Positions 23,442 to 35,070 of a DNA stretch of 64,000 bases are shown here, piece by piece. Under the pieces are notes generated by a model. The model had not been told where the DNA came from, ran no database searches, and was given only the letters and a program-made list of their open reading frames with translations. Numbering within the stretch: position 1 is the first letter of the stretch; each line of letters opens with the position of its first letter. The translations under genes and the position numbers were made by a program. This DNA is from Typhlomys cinereus (Eukaryota; Chordata; Mammalia; Rodentia; Platacanthomyidae), in assembly GCA_023101885.1 (NCBI GenBank), contig JALPQD010000206.1, positions 1,391,607 to 1,455,606 on the forward strand, in the 5' to 3' direction.

Positions 23442-24015
23442 GGGAGAAAGACATTGTCAATTTTTTTGACTCTTGCCCTTTCTGAGGTCATTGAGTAATA
23501 TAATCATATTGGTCTTAGACCTTATATTTTTAATCCTATAATATGTGTGTCTCTAGTACATGTGACAATTTTAAACTAAACATATAATGTAGGAATTTCA
23601 TCCAATATTAAACACAGAAATCTGAAAACTCCTTTCCAGTGAACAAAATTGGAGGAGAACCTGTGTCATGTCTTAGGCAGGCATATGCCCTTCATCAGCA
23701 TGGAAGAACTTACAGAAAATTGTGGCCATCACCATTCTGTTTTTCAGAGAGAATTCTGGGATTATGCTTTGGAAGAGAATTGTGGCAAGATACAGGGAGT
23801 GTAAAGAGTCATCAGATTATAAGGAAGTTGCCAATGGACAGAAAGAGATAGAAATCTCTTTCTCACCTGGGCTATAGTTAACAAGCAGAACATGCTCAAG
23901 AAAAGCCTGTGCTATAAAGACAGAGAAGGTCCATGGAATATAAATGGACTACGAAGGATCATGAGCTTCCTCAGTTCATTAGCCTGGTCCCATTCCTGGA
24001 AGTTCCTCTTTCTTT
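23442..24015. other. Single-copy-like DNA
   Basis: Nothing recognised. A 70-residue frame at 23639-23851 has no family motif. Confidence 0.35.
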
Positions 24016-24017
24016 CA

Positions 24018-24440
24018 TGATAATTTTTTATTATTGTAATTTTTAGCACATAAGTATAGTGAATTAGTGTTTTTCATACGAATGTAGTGAATTTGTGATA
24101 CTTTCACATCTTAATCTCCTATCCCATCCCTCCTCCTCTTCCTACTGCGATTTTTCTTTCCTGCCAGTCCCCCTCCTATTTTATTGTCTTTTCACATGAA
24201 TGGCCCACTGAATTTCAACTGTATTTCTTTTAATGGCATGTGATTGAGTATTTGCTGGAGCATGAATCATATGCCAGTGGGTATGTCATTAAAGAAAGCA
24301 AATTCGTTCCCTACTCCATCAACATTAACCTTCATCAGTTTCTTTGTGAGGCATTGGGCCTCTTGTTGTTTATTTTTCCCCTTTCATGGTGAAATGTTGA
24401 TGAGACAAGTCTATTGCATGTCAACAAGACTCTTAAATAA
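24018..24440 (-). mobile_element. Old L1 3' UTR fragment
   Basis: It begins T/A-rich, then has a C/T-rich tract (ctcctatcccatccctcctc). A gaatggcccactgaatttca block follows, parallel to the one at 18.8 kb (gtgtggcccactggattgca). The two appear to be diverged copies of one old L1 3' UTR, both in minus orientation. Confidence 0.5.
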
Positions 24441-25079
24441 AGCCAATACATCATTTTTAAAACAAGGATACTAAAATATCACTGAAAATGACAATTGTTC
24501 ATTAGCTTCAATATATGTATATCTTCAAGCAGAATGCTTTGTTTTTTATAGCAATTTCTAATATCATCAGTATTCTATGTTTTTACAAAATTCATTATCT
24601 TTATTTCTCAGAATATGTCTCGTTTATTAACTTTGTCATAGAATATAATGTACATAATCTTCCACATTTACCATAATGAGTTTTCAAATTTGTATTTGAT
24701 TCTTGCTCTAACAATTTAATCCAATTTTAAGATTATAGGAAATTTGTGGTCTGTTAACTAATAAAATATTTTTATATATTTTTAATTGATTTTAAATTAT
24801 TATAATAATGAATTTATGTTTTAATCACCCAGTACCTACCCTCAACCCCCATCTTATTCCACTCCCCTCATATCCTTTAACTGTTTCCTTTTTCTTCTAC
24901 GACCTCCTCTAATAATCTAAATCTTTTATTATAGTGAAGTGTGTGCTTCTGGAAACAATATATTTTATTTTTTTGTAGGAAGAGCCTAAACTCTGTACTT
25001 GGCTTTGTTAAGTTTCTTACTTAATTTTGGTATTTTTTGACAAAAATATTTTTGATAAAAATATTAGCTAAAGTCTTTC
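24441..25079. other. AT-rich DNA
   Basis: Mostly A/T-rich sequence. A C-rich patch at about 24828-24905 may be another old L1 3' end. No gene seen. Confidence 0.35.
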
Positions 25080-25235
25080 TTATTTACCAAACCACGCCTG
25101 CAGATGATACTAGAAAAAATTATCAAGATTAATTAGGTCAACATATTCATGAAGATAAAATTGAAAAATGATGCCAATACAATTACCAAGCAGAGAACTG
25201 CCAAGACAAAAAATCTATAAACTCTAAAACTGAGA

Positions 25236-27622
25236 GAAAATCAACAAAACTTCTCCATTATGTCCTTAAACATCAACAGGATGAACTCTACAATCAAGAG
25301 ATATAGACTAACAACTTGGATTTATAGTCACAACCCACCAATATGTTGCCTCCATAAAACACACCTCGCTTTGAAAGACAGGCAGAAACTCAAGGTCAGA
25401 GGATGGTCAAAGATATTCCAAGCAAGTGCAACAAGGAAAAAAACTAGGAATAGCAATATCGGACTAAATAGACTTCAATCCAAAACAAATCATAATAGAT
25501 AAAAAAGGAGACTATATCTCATCAAAGGAACAACACATAGAGAAGAACTCATGATTCTAAACATAGATGTTCCAAATATAGGCTCATCTACATTTGCAAA
25601 ACAAACACTACAACGCATAAAAAAAAATCAACCCAAACATGGGATTTCAATATCCAACTTTCACCGATAGGTCAACATGCCAAAAACTGAACGGAGATAC
25701 AGTAGAACTTAACCAAAACATAAACCAAATGGACCTGACAGACATCTACCAACATTCCATCATAACACCAAGGAATATACATTCTTTTCAGCGTTCCATG
25801 GAACTTTCTCTAAAATAGATCACATATTAGGTCACAAATGAAATATTTGTATATAAGAAAATTGAAATCATCACTGTACTCTATCTGACCACTAAGGAAT
25901 AAAGATGGATATCCATAACAAGGCAAACACTAGAAAATATACAAACTCGTGGAAACTTAGCAACATGCTACTGAATGAGGAATATGTCTGGACAGAAGTA
26001 AAAATGGAAATTAAATAATTCCTAGAACTCAATGATAACAGAAACGTTTCATGTCAAAACCTCTGGGATACAATGAAGGCAGTCCTAAGAGGAAAATTCA
26101 TAGCACTCAATGCCTACATCAAAGAAAGGAAACATTAGAAGTAATTACCTAACAATACAAATTAATGCTTTAGAGAAACAACACCAAAAGAAGTAGCCAT
26201 GCAGACATAATTAGTATCAGAGGAGAAAAAACTGAAATTGAGACAAAACAATACAAAGAATCAATCAAACAAAAAGTTGGTCCTTTGAAAAGCTTAATAA
26301 GACTGAAAAATCCTTGGCCAAAGTAACCAAAGTCAAAAGATAAAAAAATCTAAGTTAATAAAATCAGAAAAGAAGACCTTATATCACAACAGATGTCAAG
26401 GAAATTCAGAAAATTATAAGGTCATAACTTAAACATTTATGTACTACCAAGTTTGACAATCACAGAGAAATAGATGAATTTCTAAACACTTAGGACATAT
26501 TAAACCACAATGAATTGAATTATTTGAATAGTCCTATAATAAGGGATGAAGTTGAAGCATTAATTTACAAATCTCCCTTCCAAGAAAAGCCCAGAACCAG
26601 ATGGATTCAGTACAGAGTTCTATCAGATATTTAAAGAATAATTAGTACAAATACTCCTTAAATTATTCCACAAAATAGAAAAGGAAAACTTCCAAACTCT
26701 TTCTATGAAGACAATATTACACTGACCCAAAATCAAATAAACAATAACAACAATAACAACAAAAAACAAAACTAAAGACCAATCTCACATGAACACAGAT
26801 GCAAAGCCCCTCAACAAAATTCTAGCAAAACTGAATGCAAAACACAAAACAGAATACAAACACATATCAAAAGATCATCCATTATGATCAGGTTGTGTTC
26901 ATTCCAGAAATATACAATATATAAATTTGTATACCTTAATCTATAAATATAATTCACTATATAAACAAATGCAAAGACAAAAACCACATGATTTTGTCAA
27001 TTGATATTAAAAAAGTTTTTGACAAAATCCAACATCCCTTTATGCTAAAGATCCTGAAGAAAATAGGGCTGGAGGAACATTTATCAACATAATAAAAGCC
27101 ATATACAATAAGCCTATGGTAAGAATCATCCTGAATGGTGAAAAACTGGAAGGATTCCCACTGAGATCAGGAATTAGACAAGGCTGCCCACTCTCACTTC
27201 TCCTATTCAACATTATATTTGAAGTCTTAGCTAGAGTCATAAGACAAGAGAGGGAGATAAAAAGGATACACCTTGGAAAAGAAGAAATCAAGTAATCCTT
27301 ATTTGCAGATGACATAATCCTATACCTCAGGGACTCAAAAGATTCTGCTAGAAAATTCCTGGAACAAATAAATAAGTTTAGTAGAGTGGCAAGAGAGAAA
27401 ATTAATGTTACAAAATCAATGGGTTTTCTATACACCAAGAATAAACAAAGCAAGGAAGACCAGAGAGAAACATTACCATTTACCATTGCCCCTTAAAAAA
27501 TACTTTAGAATCAACTTCACCAAGGATTTGAAAGATCTATGCAACAGAAACTTTAAAACTATTTATTTATTTATTCATCCATCTGTCCGTACCGTCCATC
27601 CGTCCGTCCGTCTGTCTATCTA

Positions 27623-27678
<56 letters not shown>

Positions 27679-28820
27679 CTGTGGAGGATCAAGGGTGACT
27701 TCGGGAATCATATTAGATTGCTCCTATCTCCTTCTTGCTTTGCTCTGTGATTTCCCAAGCTCTGCCCACCAGGATAAGAAGTGCATGCTTGAGCTGTTTC
27801 ACCTAGCATTTTTTTATGTGGGACTTGGGATGCAAACTCAGGACTTACTGCATGTGAGACAAAGTCTTAATCCTTGAGCCATCTCTCCAGCCCGGAAACT
27901 TTAAAAAAGGAATTACAGAAGACACCAGAATATGGAAAGACCTTCCATGCTCCTGGATCAGCAGAATTAACATAGTCAAAATGACCATTTTACCTAAGGC
28001 AATATACTGATTCAATGCAATGGAATCAAAATTCCAACTCAATTCTTCACAGAATTGAGAAGTTTTTGCTCAACAAAAGAGACTGTTAATTCAGCAAAAA
28101 GACAACCTACAGAATGGGAGAGTACCTTCACTAACCTACACATCTGACAGATATCTAATATCTAGAGTATATAAAGAATTTGATATATTAAATATTAAAT
28201 ATGTAAACAATCCTATTAAAATGGACTGTAGAACTGATAAGAAACTTCTTACAAGACAATATCAAGGGTTTAACAACCATATTAAAATGTTCTGCTTGCA
28301 TAGTCATTAGAATGCAAATTAAAACCACCTTAGATATCATCTTACTCCAACCAGAATAGCCAAAATCCAAAACAAACGACAATTCTGGTGTGGATGCAGG
28401 GAGAAGGGGACCCTTAAATACTGCCGGTGGGATTGTAAACTCATACATCCCCTTTAGAGATCAATTTGGAAGTCTTATAAAGATTAAAACTTTAAATTCC
28501 CTATGATACCATTTTTTACAATATTCCCAAAAAACACTTCATCCTGCAACAGAGTCACACATTCATAGCAGCTCTTTTCACAATAGCAAAGAAATGAAAC
28601 CAACTTAGATACCCAACAGTTGATTAATGGTTAATGAAAATATGGTACATATATGCGATGAAAAAGTTTTCAGCTGTCAGGAAAGATGAACTAATGAAAT
28701 TTGTTAGTAAATGGATGGTATTGCTGAGTGAAATATCCAAGAGACAGAAATAGAGATGCTGTATGCTTCTCCTTACAAGAATATCCTAGCATTAAACATT
28801 GAGTTTTATGTAACTGAAAC
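25236..28820 (+). pseudogene. ORF2: L1-D ORF2 pseudogene
   Basis: Heavily decayed ORF2. The endonuclease start is still readable (SLNINRMNSTIKRYRL with CCLHKTHLALKDRQKLKV, where QETH of the family has become HKTH). Later the RT region shows [18 protein letters not shown] sequence near 27020 and a preserved FADD codon block near 27306. The C-terminal part reads near 28390-28700 (ttctggtgtggatgcaggga, CWWEC region lost to substitutions). Stops and indels are scattered throughout. The SINE insertion lies in the RT-to-C-terminal part. The end is approximate, because no clear stop corresponding to the other copies was found. Confidence 0.8.
27559..27894 (-). mobile_element. Old B2-type SINE inside L1-D
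   Basis: A 12-bp duplication gaaactttaaaa flanks it (27547-27558 and 27895-27906). The plus strand begins with (TTTA)n, (GTCC)n and (TG)n simple repeats. It then has the body (ctgcccaccaggataagaag) and ends with the reverse tRNA head (gagccatctctccagccc). L1-D sequence is continuous on either side. Confidence 0.88.
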
Positions 28821-29465
28821 TCTTGCAACACCCAGAAACAAATACACTCAAAGAAGACTTAACATCCCTACAAGATACACTCTATTGGAACAGAAGAGCA
28901 GTGAAATAGACAACAACAACCAACCAGAATGCAGAGTACTGGCGATACTAAAATGCTCAGATGGAACCAGGCCAACCAAACTTCTCTCCATCCTAAGGTC
29001 AAGAAATCTTGTGGAAAAGGGGCAGAAAGAATGTAAGAGCCTAAAGACGGGGAAGCCCACACTGGCCAAGTTATTCCACTATAGATGGGGCTACTGCATC
29101 CAGAAACTTATCACAATGAGACTTATCCTCACCAGACATACACTATGACATTCCCTCATAGAATATTGATGAACTCAGGAGAAATAATTATATAGAAATG
29201 GAATCTTAAGGGCTAGGGCTATGCAGGTGAAGAAGAGTACCTCTATCAGTGGGTCTACCCAAGGCAGGACCACTTAATATGAGCCCATGCCAATAAAGAC
29301 AAAGGAAACCCTATGGTGCATACAAGCAGGCAGACAGAGGCTGGGTAGGAAAGAGATGGATTGGTGAAGGAGGGGAAGATGAAAAAGGAGGGGGGAGAGG
29401 GGAGGGAAGGAAGGAGTCAAAGACAACTACCCACTATGATTGTAATTAAACTTCTTTAAAAAAAC

Positions 29466-29658
29466 TATGTAGCTCCCATAGTATCACTTATTACTTTCAT
29501 GTTTTATTTCATTCTTATAAGTTTTTCATTCATGTCTTTTATGGGACTGTGAAAATAAAACACATACTTTATTGTAATTGACAGCTACAAAGTAGAATGT
29601 TTCTAATCTATGTGATTCAGGTGTTTTCTTCAGACAACTGGTTCTATACTTCAAATTA
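29466..29658. other. Short single-copy-like stretch
   Basis: Nothing recognised between L1-D and the next L1 insertion. Confidence 0.35.
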
Positions 29659-29673
29659 GGTAACCATTATATT

Positions 29674-30442
29674 ATATTATATTTTTTAACATTTATTTTT
29701 TCCACTCATATAAGCTTGATAGGTACCCCATTCCCCTTCCTCCACCCCTCCTTGGATCCCCTTGCTCCCTCATCCTTTTTCCCCTTCTTTTACCCCCCCT
29801 CCCGTACTCACATTGTCCCCCCCCCCAATCTCTAGAGCATTTTTTATTGTGCATGTCAAACTTCCCTCTGGGTCCTCCTCTCTGATGAGGTGTAAGGACT
29901 CAGTAGCGTTGCCTAGAGCCCTTTCTTGTGCTCCTCTTTAGTATGGGAACACTATTGTGGCTGTTAATCCCTTGCCTCTAAGGATCCTAGTGCCTGTGAT
30001 TCATGCTAGACTTTGGGGGATCAATGATATGTCAGTCATTGTGCAGGTCATGCAAGTTCTATTATGGTTATTTCAGCCCTAACTTGTGTGTAGTATCTTG
30101 CATATCATTGCTCCTCTCCTCTTTAGGCTCTTACAATCTTACAGTCCCCTCTTCTGAAAATTTCCCTGAGCTTTAGGATGGGGAAAGATTAGGCTGGCTT
30201 GGTTCCTGGTGGTTGATATAGAGTCTCTGATGTTCTGAATTGTGGTTTGTTGATTAATTTTTTCAGTTTTGCTCCTACATCACCCTTGGCTCCATTCTGA
30301 TGGGTATTGGATGTCACCCCCTGGCCAGAGATACAAGGCTCTTAAAAAATAGAGTCTTATTGTAAGAATAGATTCAAAGGTAGATGGAATAAGAAGAGGA
30401 GACCTCGGTGAATGGGGGAGTCAGTCTCCCATTTGCAAAATG
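29674..30442 (-). mobile_element. 5'-truncated L1 3' UTR, older subfamily
   Basis: Contains only 3' UTR: the C-rich (minus-strand purine) tract at about 29735-29830, then gatgaggtgtaaggactcag as in L1-A. The sequence ggtaaccattatatt occurs before it (29659-29673) and after it (30443-30457). It ends by 5' truncation at 30442. Confidence 0.9.
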
Positions 30443-30457
30443 GGTAACCATTATATT

Positions 30458-31027
30458 TTATTTTATTTTATTTTATTTTTATATTTTAGCAAACTTTTAT
30501 TAAGTTTCTATGATGTTAATTTCTTTTTTTTAAACATTTTTATTATTATTTCAGCTCATACAAACTTAATAGGTAGACCAGTTCCCTCCCTCCCTCCTCC
30601 CCCCCGAACCCCCTGCTCCCCCTCCCCTCACCCCTTCCTCCCCATCCCCCAGTGCCTCCCTCCCCAGTTCTCAGAGAGTCCTTTATTGTGCATGCCTGAC
30701 TCTGACATACAAGGACCCAGTGGCATTTCCCTGAACCCTTTCCCGTGTTCCCCTTAAGCATAGGAACACTACTGTGGCTGTCAATTTCTTGCCTCCAAGG
30801 ATCTTGGTGGCTTTAACAGATGCTAGACTTTGTGAGGTCAATAGTGTGTTGGACATTGCGCAGGGCATGCAAAGTCCAATTATGATTGCTTCGGCCCTAA
30901 CTTGTGTGGAGTATCTTGCAAATCATTGCTCCTCCCATCCTTTTGCTCTTACAATCTTACCGCCCCGTCTTCCGCAAATGTCCCTGAGCTTCAGGATGGG
31001 GAGAGATTAGTCTGGCCTAGTTCTAGG
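30458..31027 (-). mobile_element. 5'-truncated L1 3' UTR, younger subfamily
   Basis: This copy directly follows the previous one. Its 3' UTR is of the L1-B type (gacatacaaggacccagtgg, ggacattgcgcagggcatgc). The sequence taaccattatatttta stands on both sides (30445-30460 and 31029-31044). Between its L1 A tail (near 30530) and a second A-rich tail (30455-30485 region) lies about 35 bp of non-L1 sequence with AATAAA on the minus strand. Confidence 0.88.
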
Positions 31028-31258
31028 TTAACCATTATATTTTAATGGACAGTCTATTTCCATTTTAGGCAGGATGATTCTTCACTGTGTGAGATTGTCT
31101 TGCATTAGGTCCTGGATTCTGATCTCTACATGCAAGCAGCATCTGGGTTACAGAACCTTTCCTAGTAGAGAAGTGATATAACCCAAATATTGCTATCTTT
31201 CTAGAGTGTGTCATGAGAATCTTTATTCAATGTTTTGATAAAAAAGTTTCTTGTGTTA

Positions 31259-32281
31259 CCTAGAGACGGTAATTGCAAGGATTATGAACAGGAGGGATGG
31301 GGTAGGAGGGTCACACCAGAAACAAGGAGAGAAGGGACCATGTTACAGCAGAGAAAATAGGCCTCCGTCAAGGACTCAAATAAGTAATGAGACATCTGAT
31401 TAAGTTCACAGACTTTTGTTCCTGATCATTTACTACTGAGGGGGTATGATCTCACCAAAAGAGGAGGGCATATAGTCTGGCAGATAAAAAGTAACCGTTG
31501 TGCAAATTGATGATAGACCCCTCCCTCACTGTGGTCTCCCACTTTTATTACATGTACCTTTGAATGTGCTTTTATCACAAGACTCTAGTTTAACAGCTTT
31601 TTGTCTCTGGCGGGGGGGGGGGGGGGGTAACATACAATGCCCACCAGGATGGAGTGAAGGGCATTGCAGGAGCAGCAAAACTGCAAAAGAAAACCAACAA
31701 ACCACAATCCAGAACTTCAGAGACTCTATATCAACCACTTAGAACTAGGCCAGACTAATCTCTCCCCATCCTGAAGCTCAGGGAAATTTGCGAAAGAGGG
31801 GGCGGTAAGAATGTAAGAGCAAAAGGATGAGAGGAGCAATGATATGTAAGTTACTCCACACAAGTTAGGGCCGAAGCAATCATAATTGGACTTTACATGT
31901 CCTGCGCATTGTCCAACACACTATTGACCCCACAAAGTCTAGCATCTGCTAAAGGCACCAAGATCTTTGGAGGCAAGGGATTGGCAGCCACAGCAGTGTT
32001 CCTATACCTAAGGGGAATATGGGAAAGGGTTCAGGGAAAGGCCACTGGGTCCTTGTACGTCATCGGAGAGGAGGGCCCAGAGGCAAATCAGGCATGCACA
32101 AGAAAGGACTCTCTGGGAATTGGGGCGGAAGGCACTGGGGGATGGGAAGGGATGGGGGTGGGGAGGAGGAGCAGGGGGTGGGGGGGAAGAGGAGTGAGGG
32201 AGGGAACTGGTGTACCTATTAAGTTTGTATGAGCTGAAATAATAATAAAAAATGTATTAATAAAAAAATAAAAAAATCATA
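31259..32281 (+). mobile_element. 5'-truncated L1 3' UTR
   Basis: The complete 3' UTR on the plus strand, ending gagctgaaataataataaaa with an A-rich tail. A 19-bp perfect duplication aaaaaagtttcttgtgtta flanks it (31240-31258 and 32282-32300). It includes the G-rich tract at 32124-32205 and an expanded G16 run at 31612-31627. It is the only copy here showing the whole young 3' UTR in sense orientation. Confidence 0.93.
32124..32205 (+). other. G-rich polypurine tract of the L1 3' UTR
   Basis: Many runs of three or more G (gggggatgggaagggatggg, then ggtggggaggaggagcaggg). Such tracts are a known feature of mammalian L1 3' UTRs and can form G-quadruplexes. Counterparts occur on the minus strand at about 3550-3640, 21920-21965, 29735-29830, 30580-30665, 35145-35240 and 45420-45505. 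Confidence 0.85.
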
Positions 32282-32300
32282 AAAAAAGTTTCTTGTGTTA

Positions 32301-33922
32301 AACTACAACGACTGCCTATTTAAAAAACAACATCACTTCTTTTACATCTTAACTATGGAGACTGAAGGCAGGAACTATCCAGGCCAATATAATTTTACCT
32401 CAGGGAAAACCTTGGAAGAAAAACCTGCAAACATTAAAGGATTCTAGAAAATTTTGTGAACAACTTTTCTTGGTGAATAATTTGGACAACTGTTCATTCA
32501 TTTGGACACATAACTCGCTCATGAGAGCAATCATTTATCAGGATCCTCAACTTGGTGGTGAAGCAATTCTCAATAATATGTTATAAAATTTGACAAATCC
32601 CAATTACTTGCCAATATCCAAAGACCTCTTTCTACCTTCTTATTCAAAATTTTAAAGCTGCACTCCTTCCCCTACCATTTAGTCTTTGACATTTGAGTCA
32701 CTGTGGACACCATCAATATTTCTCTTGCTTTGGTTAGTTTAATGGACTTACATTTGATGGAGTACCGCATTTCCTTCAGAGTCTTTACAATAATGCTGAT
32801 GTTGTTCACTAATAAAGTCTTCAAAGGACATTGGTTTTTGGTTTTGAATTTATTCCCCCATTTTTTTCAAGGGATTTTATTTTTAAGTACATTGCACTTT
32901 TTTATAACATCTAGGGAAAATTTGGTTTCATCTATGAAGAACAGTGCCATTTTTGTTTCTATGTAAAATGTTTATTTTTTTTTTTTGGTAGGGAGCATAT
33001 ATGAAGAACTAAAGAACTTACCCCAGGATATAGTTGTTTTGTTAATCTAGGCAAACTTTGTCCAAGATGTTCATAAAAGTAAGAACCTCACATTAACTTT
33101 CCATTATAGGAACTTCATGCCAAACAAGCAAATGTAATGCAGCCGAGGTTGTCTTAAGCTGTAGGCTAGGGTTGCATGATTGATTTTTTCTGAACTGGAA
33201 ACATGTCATGTGGATTTGAGCATTCAACATGACGTCAGTCAGGGGAGGTGCAAAACTTTATCATACGTGCTAGGGACACTGTTAGCTTCAAATTCAAGAT
33301 ATGATGACATCTGATTCCAAAACCTTCTGCTCTATGTGGAACAAACATTTTGTGTGGTTTTATCGATTTGGGAGCAGTAGAAGGACACTGTTGATGAGTA
33401 TGACTAATGACCAGAAGCTGAGGCCAGAAAGTCAGTAATCCCAGCCCGTCAGAGGAAGGCCAGTCTGAAGCCACCCTGTAGAGATACTGCATAATGGCAT
33501 TAGTGTAGGTCAGGAAGTTTCAATAGGACACTCTTAAAAACACCTGGAGTTTTGAGCACCTCTAGAAACTCATTCATCAGCCATGACAAGTATGAAGTGT
33601 TTCCAAATACAATTTGCTAGAAAGAGAACTATTAACACTTTTTTTCCAGCAATTCTTGTACTGGTTAGGATTTAGCCTGCAGGTGTACATATATCATCCC
33701 TAGTAATGAATGAGATAAGCCATGACTAATTAAAGGAGTGAGGAATTTGGTAAACTAATAAAAATAGATAAGGAATGGCAAACTTTCTCTGGGGTGCTCT
33801 GAAGAGTCCCTCCCTTAATTTATAATTGCTGATCTTATGAAATCTGTCTATCACAAAAAAACACATTCTTTGCAATGATTGTAACCCTGCTAAAAAGTAG
33901 ACTATAACCACAATATACATTT
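32301..33922. other. Single-copy-like DNA, nothing recognised
   Basis: No repeat heads, tails or long frames. A T9-T10 run lies near 32975. Short frames (for example 32703-32966) have no motif. Confidence 0.4.
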
Positions 33923-33932
33923 ATGGTTTCAT

Positions 33933-33949
33933 ATATTTATTTATTTTTG

Positions 33950-33992
<43 letters not shown>

Positions 33993-34182
33993 TAGAAGGC
34001 ACCATGTGTCCCTCTGCAGGACCAAGAGTGATTCTTGATTGTTCCTACCTCCTTTTTGCTTTGCTCCAAAATTTCCAAGGTTCTGACAACCAGGACTGGA
34101 AGTACAGGTCACCACTGCTTTAGTCTGGTGAACCATCTTCTTGTAAGGCAGAGTCTTAACCCCTAAGTCATTTCTCCAGCCC
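33933..34182 (-). mobile_element. Old B2-type SINE
   Basis: On the plus strand it has a (TG)n tract at about 33953-33990, then the body (ccaggactggaagtacaggt) and a reverse tRNA head (taagtcatttctccagccc). The flanks atggtttcat (33923-33932) and atggtatcat (34183-34192) differ at one base. Confidence 0.85.
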
Positions 34183-34192
34183 ATGGTATCAT

Positions 34193-35070
34193 CAATTTTA
34201 ATAGATGATGCATAAATAAAAGCACATATATTTTTCTCACCTGCTCTCTTCTCTACATCTACTTTACTTTTCAATTTTTTATGTCTGTCATATCCCACGA
34301 ACATCTATATAAACCTACTTCAGAAATATTTGGTAATGCAATGACAGTTAGACAATTTACATTGTCTCAAACATTTTTACCTATTAATAAAAGTTTTGAC
34401 TACTTCCACAAACCTAGTCAATGATAGCATACACTTCTGTACACTGTGTAGCAGGAAGCTATTGTAGGATTCCATAGATAAGTCATACAATGTAATTGGT
34501 GTATTAATCAGCTACTCTGTCCTTTTAGATGAAGGAACAGACACAGTTTTGGTCTCTTCAATTATTGTAGTCGCTTCTACTATTGTGTCTTTTTATAACC
34601 CTAGCAATTGGTCTTTGTCCAGCGCTAATACCTAGCAGATCATAGCAATATCTCTTCTGTGTTCTGTTTGATATCCAAACATTAAAATTTTTATGAATGG
34701 ATGCACATAGATAACAAGTGCCAAGGCAGGCCCCAGTTGCTACAGTGCAGCAGTGTTTGCTGTGTAGCAGTTTGTTGAGATCTGCATACACATCTCCCAT
34801 CTGGCAGCTGGCTATGTTTTCAGCTTTTCCTCTGTAAAAGAAAGCCCATAGGCAATGCTATTTTGTATACTTTGTCAATCAAGCAAAGTTAACAGCCTTT
34901 CAAAATGTCCTAGAGAAGTCTTAATGATCAATTGTATTAATGAACTTCAGAAAAATGTAAAATGCACATTTGCATATATTCACACATTAACAAAATCTAT
35001 GAAAAAATCTTTTTTTTTAAGAATTGCTCTACACCTTGGTGAAATAGTAAACTATGGAATAGAATAAATT
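34193..35070. other. Single-copy-like DNA
   Basis: Nothing recognised. An 80-residue minus-strand frame at 34558-34800 is uninterrupted but shows no family motif and has no splice or promoter context that I can identify. Confidence 0.4.

Larger units (their letters stand above)
25080..29465 (+). mobile_element. L1-D: old 5'-truncated LINE-1
   Basis: It starts within the end of ORF1 (accaaaccacgcctgcag corresponds to the ACCAAACCAGGCCTTCA stretch of L1-C ORF1). It then covers all of ORF2 and a 3' UTR with a purine tract (gaaggaggggaagatgaaaa, 29366-29417) and ends atta(a)acttctttaaaaaaa near 29465. The 3' UTR is not the same as in L1-A or L1-B, so this is another, older family. A SINE splits it at 27559-27894. 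Confidence 0.85.

Noticed and set aside
28756..29148. 130-codon open frame after L1-D ORF2
   Set aside because: It lies in the L1-D 3' UTR between the ORF2 end and the polypurine tract, overlaps antisense frames and has no domain.
29659..32300. Regularly repeated blocks that might be a CRISPR-like or satellite array
   Set aside because: The repeats are L1 3' UTR copies of different length, subfamily and strand, each with its own target duplication.
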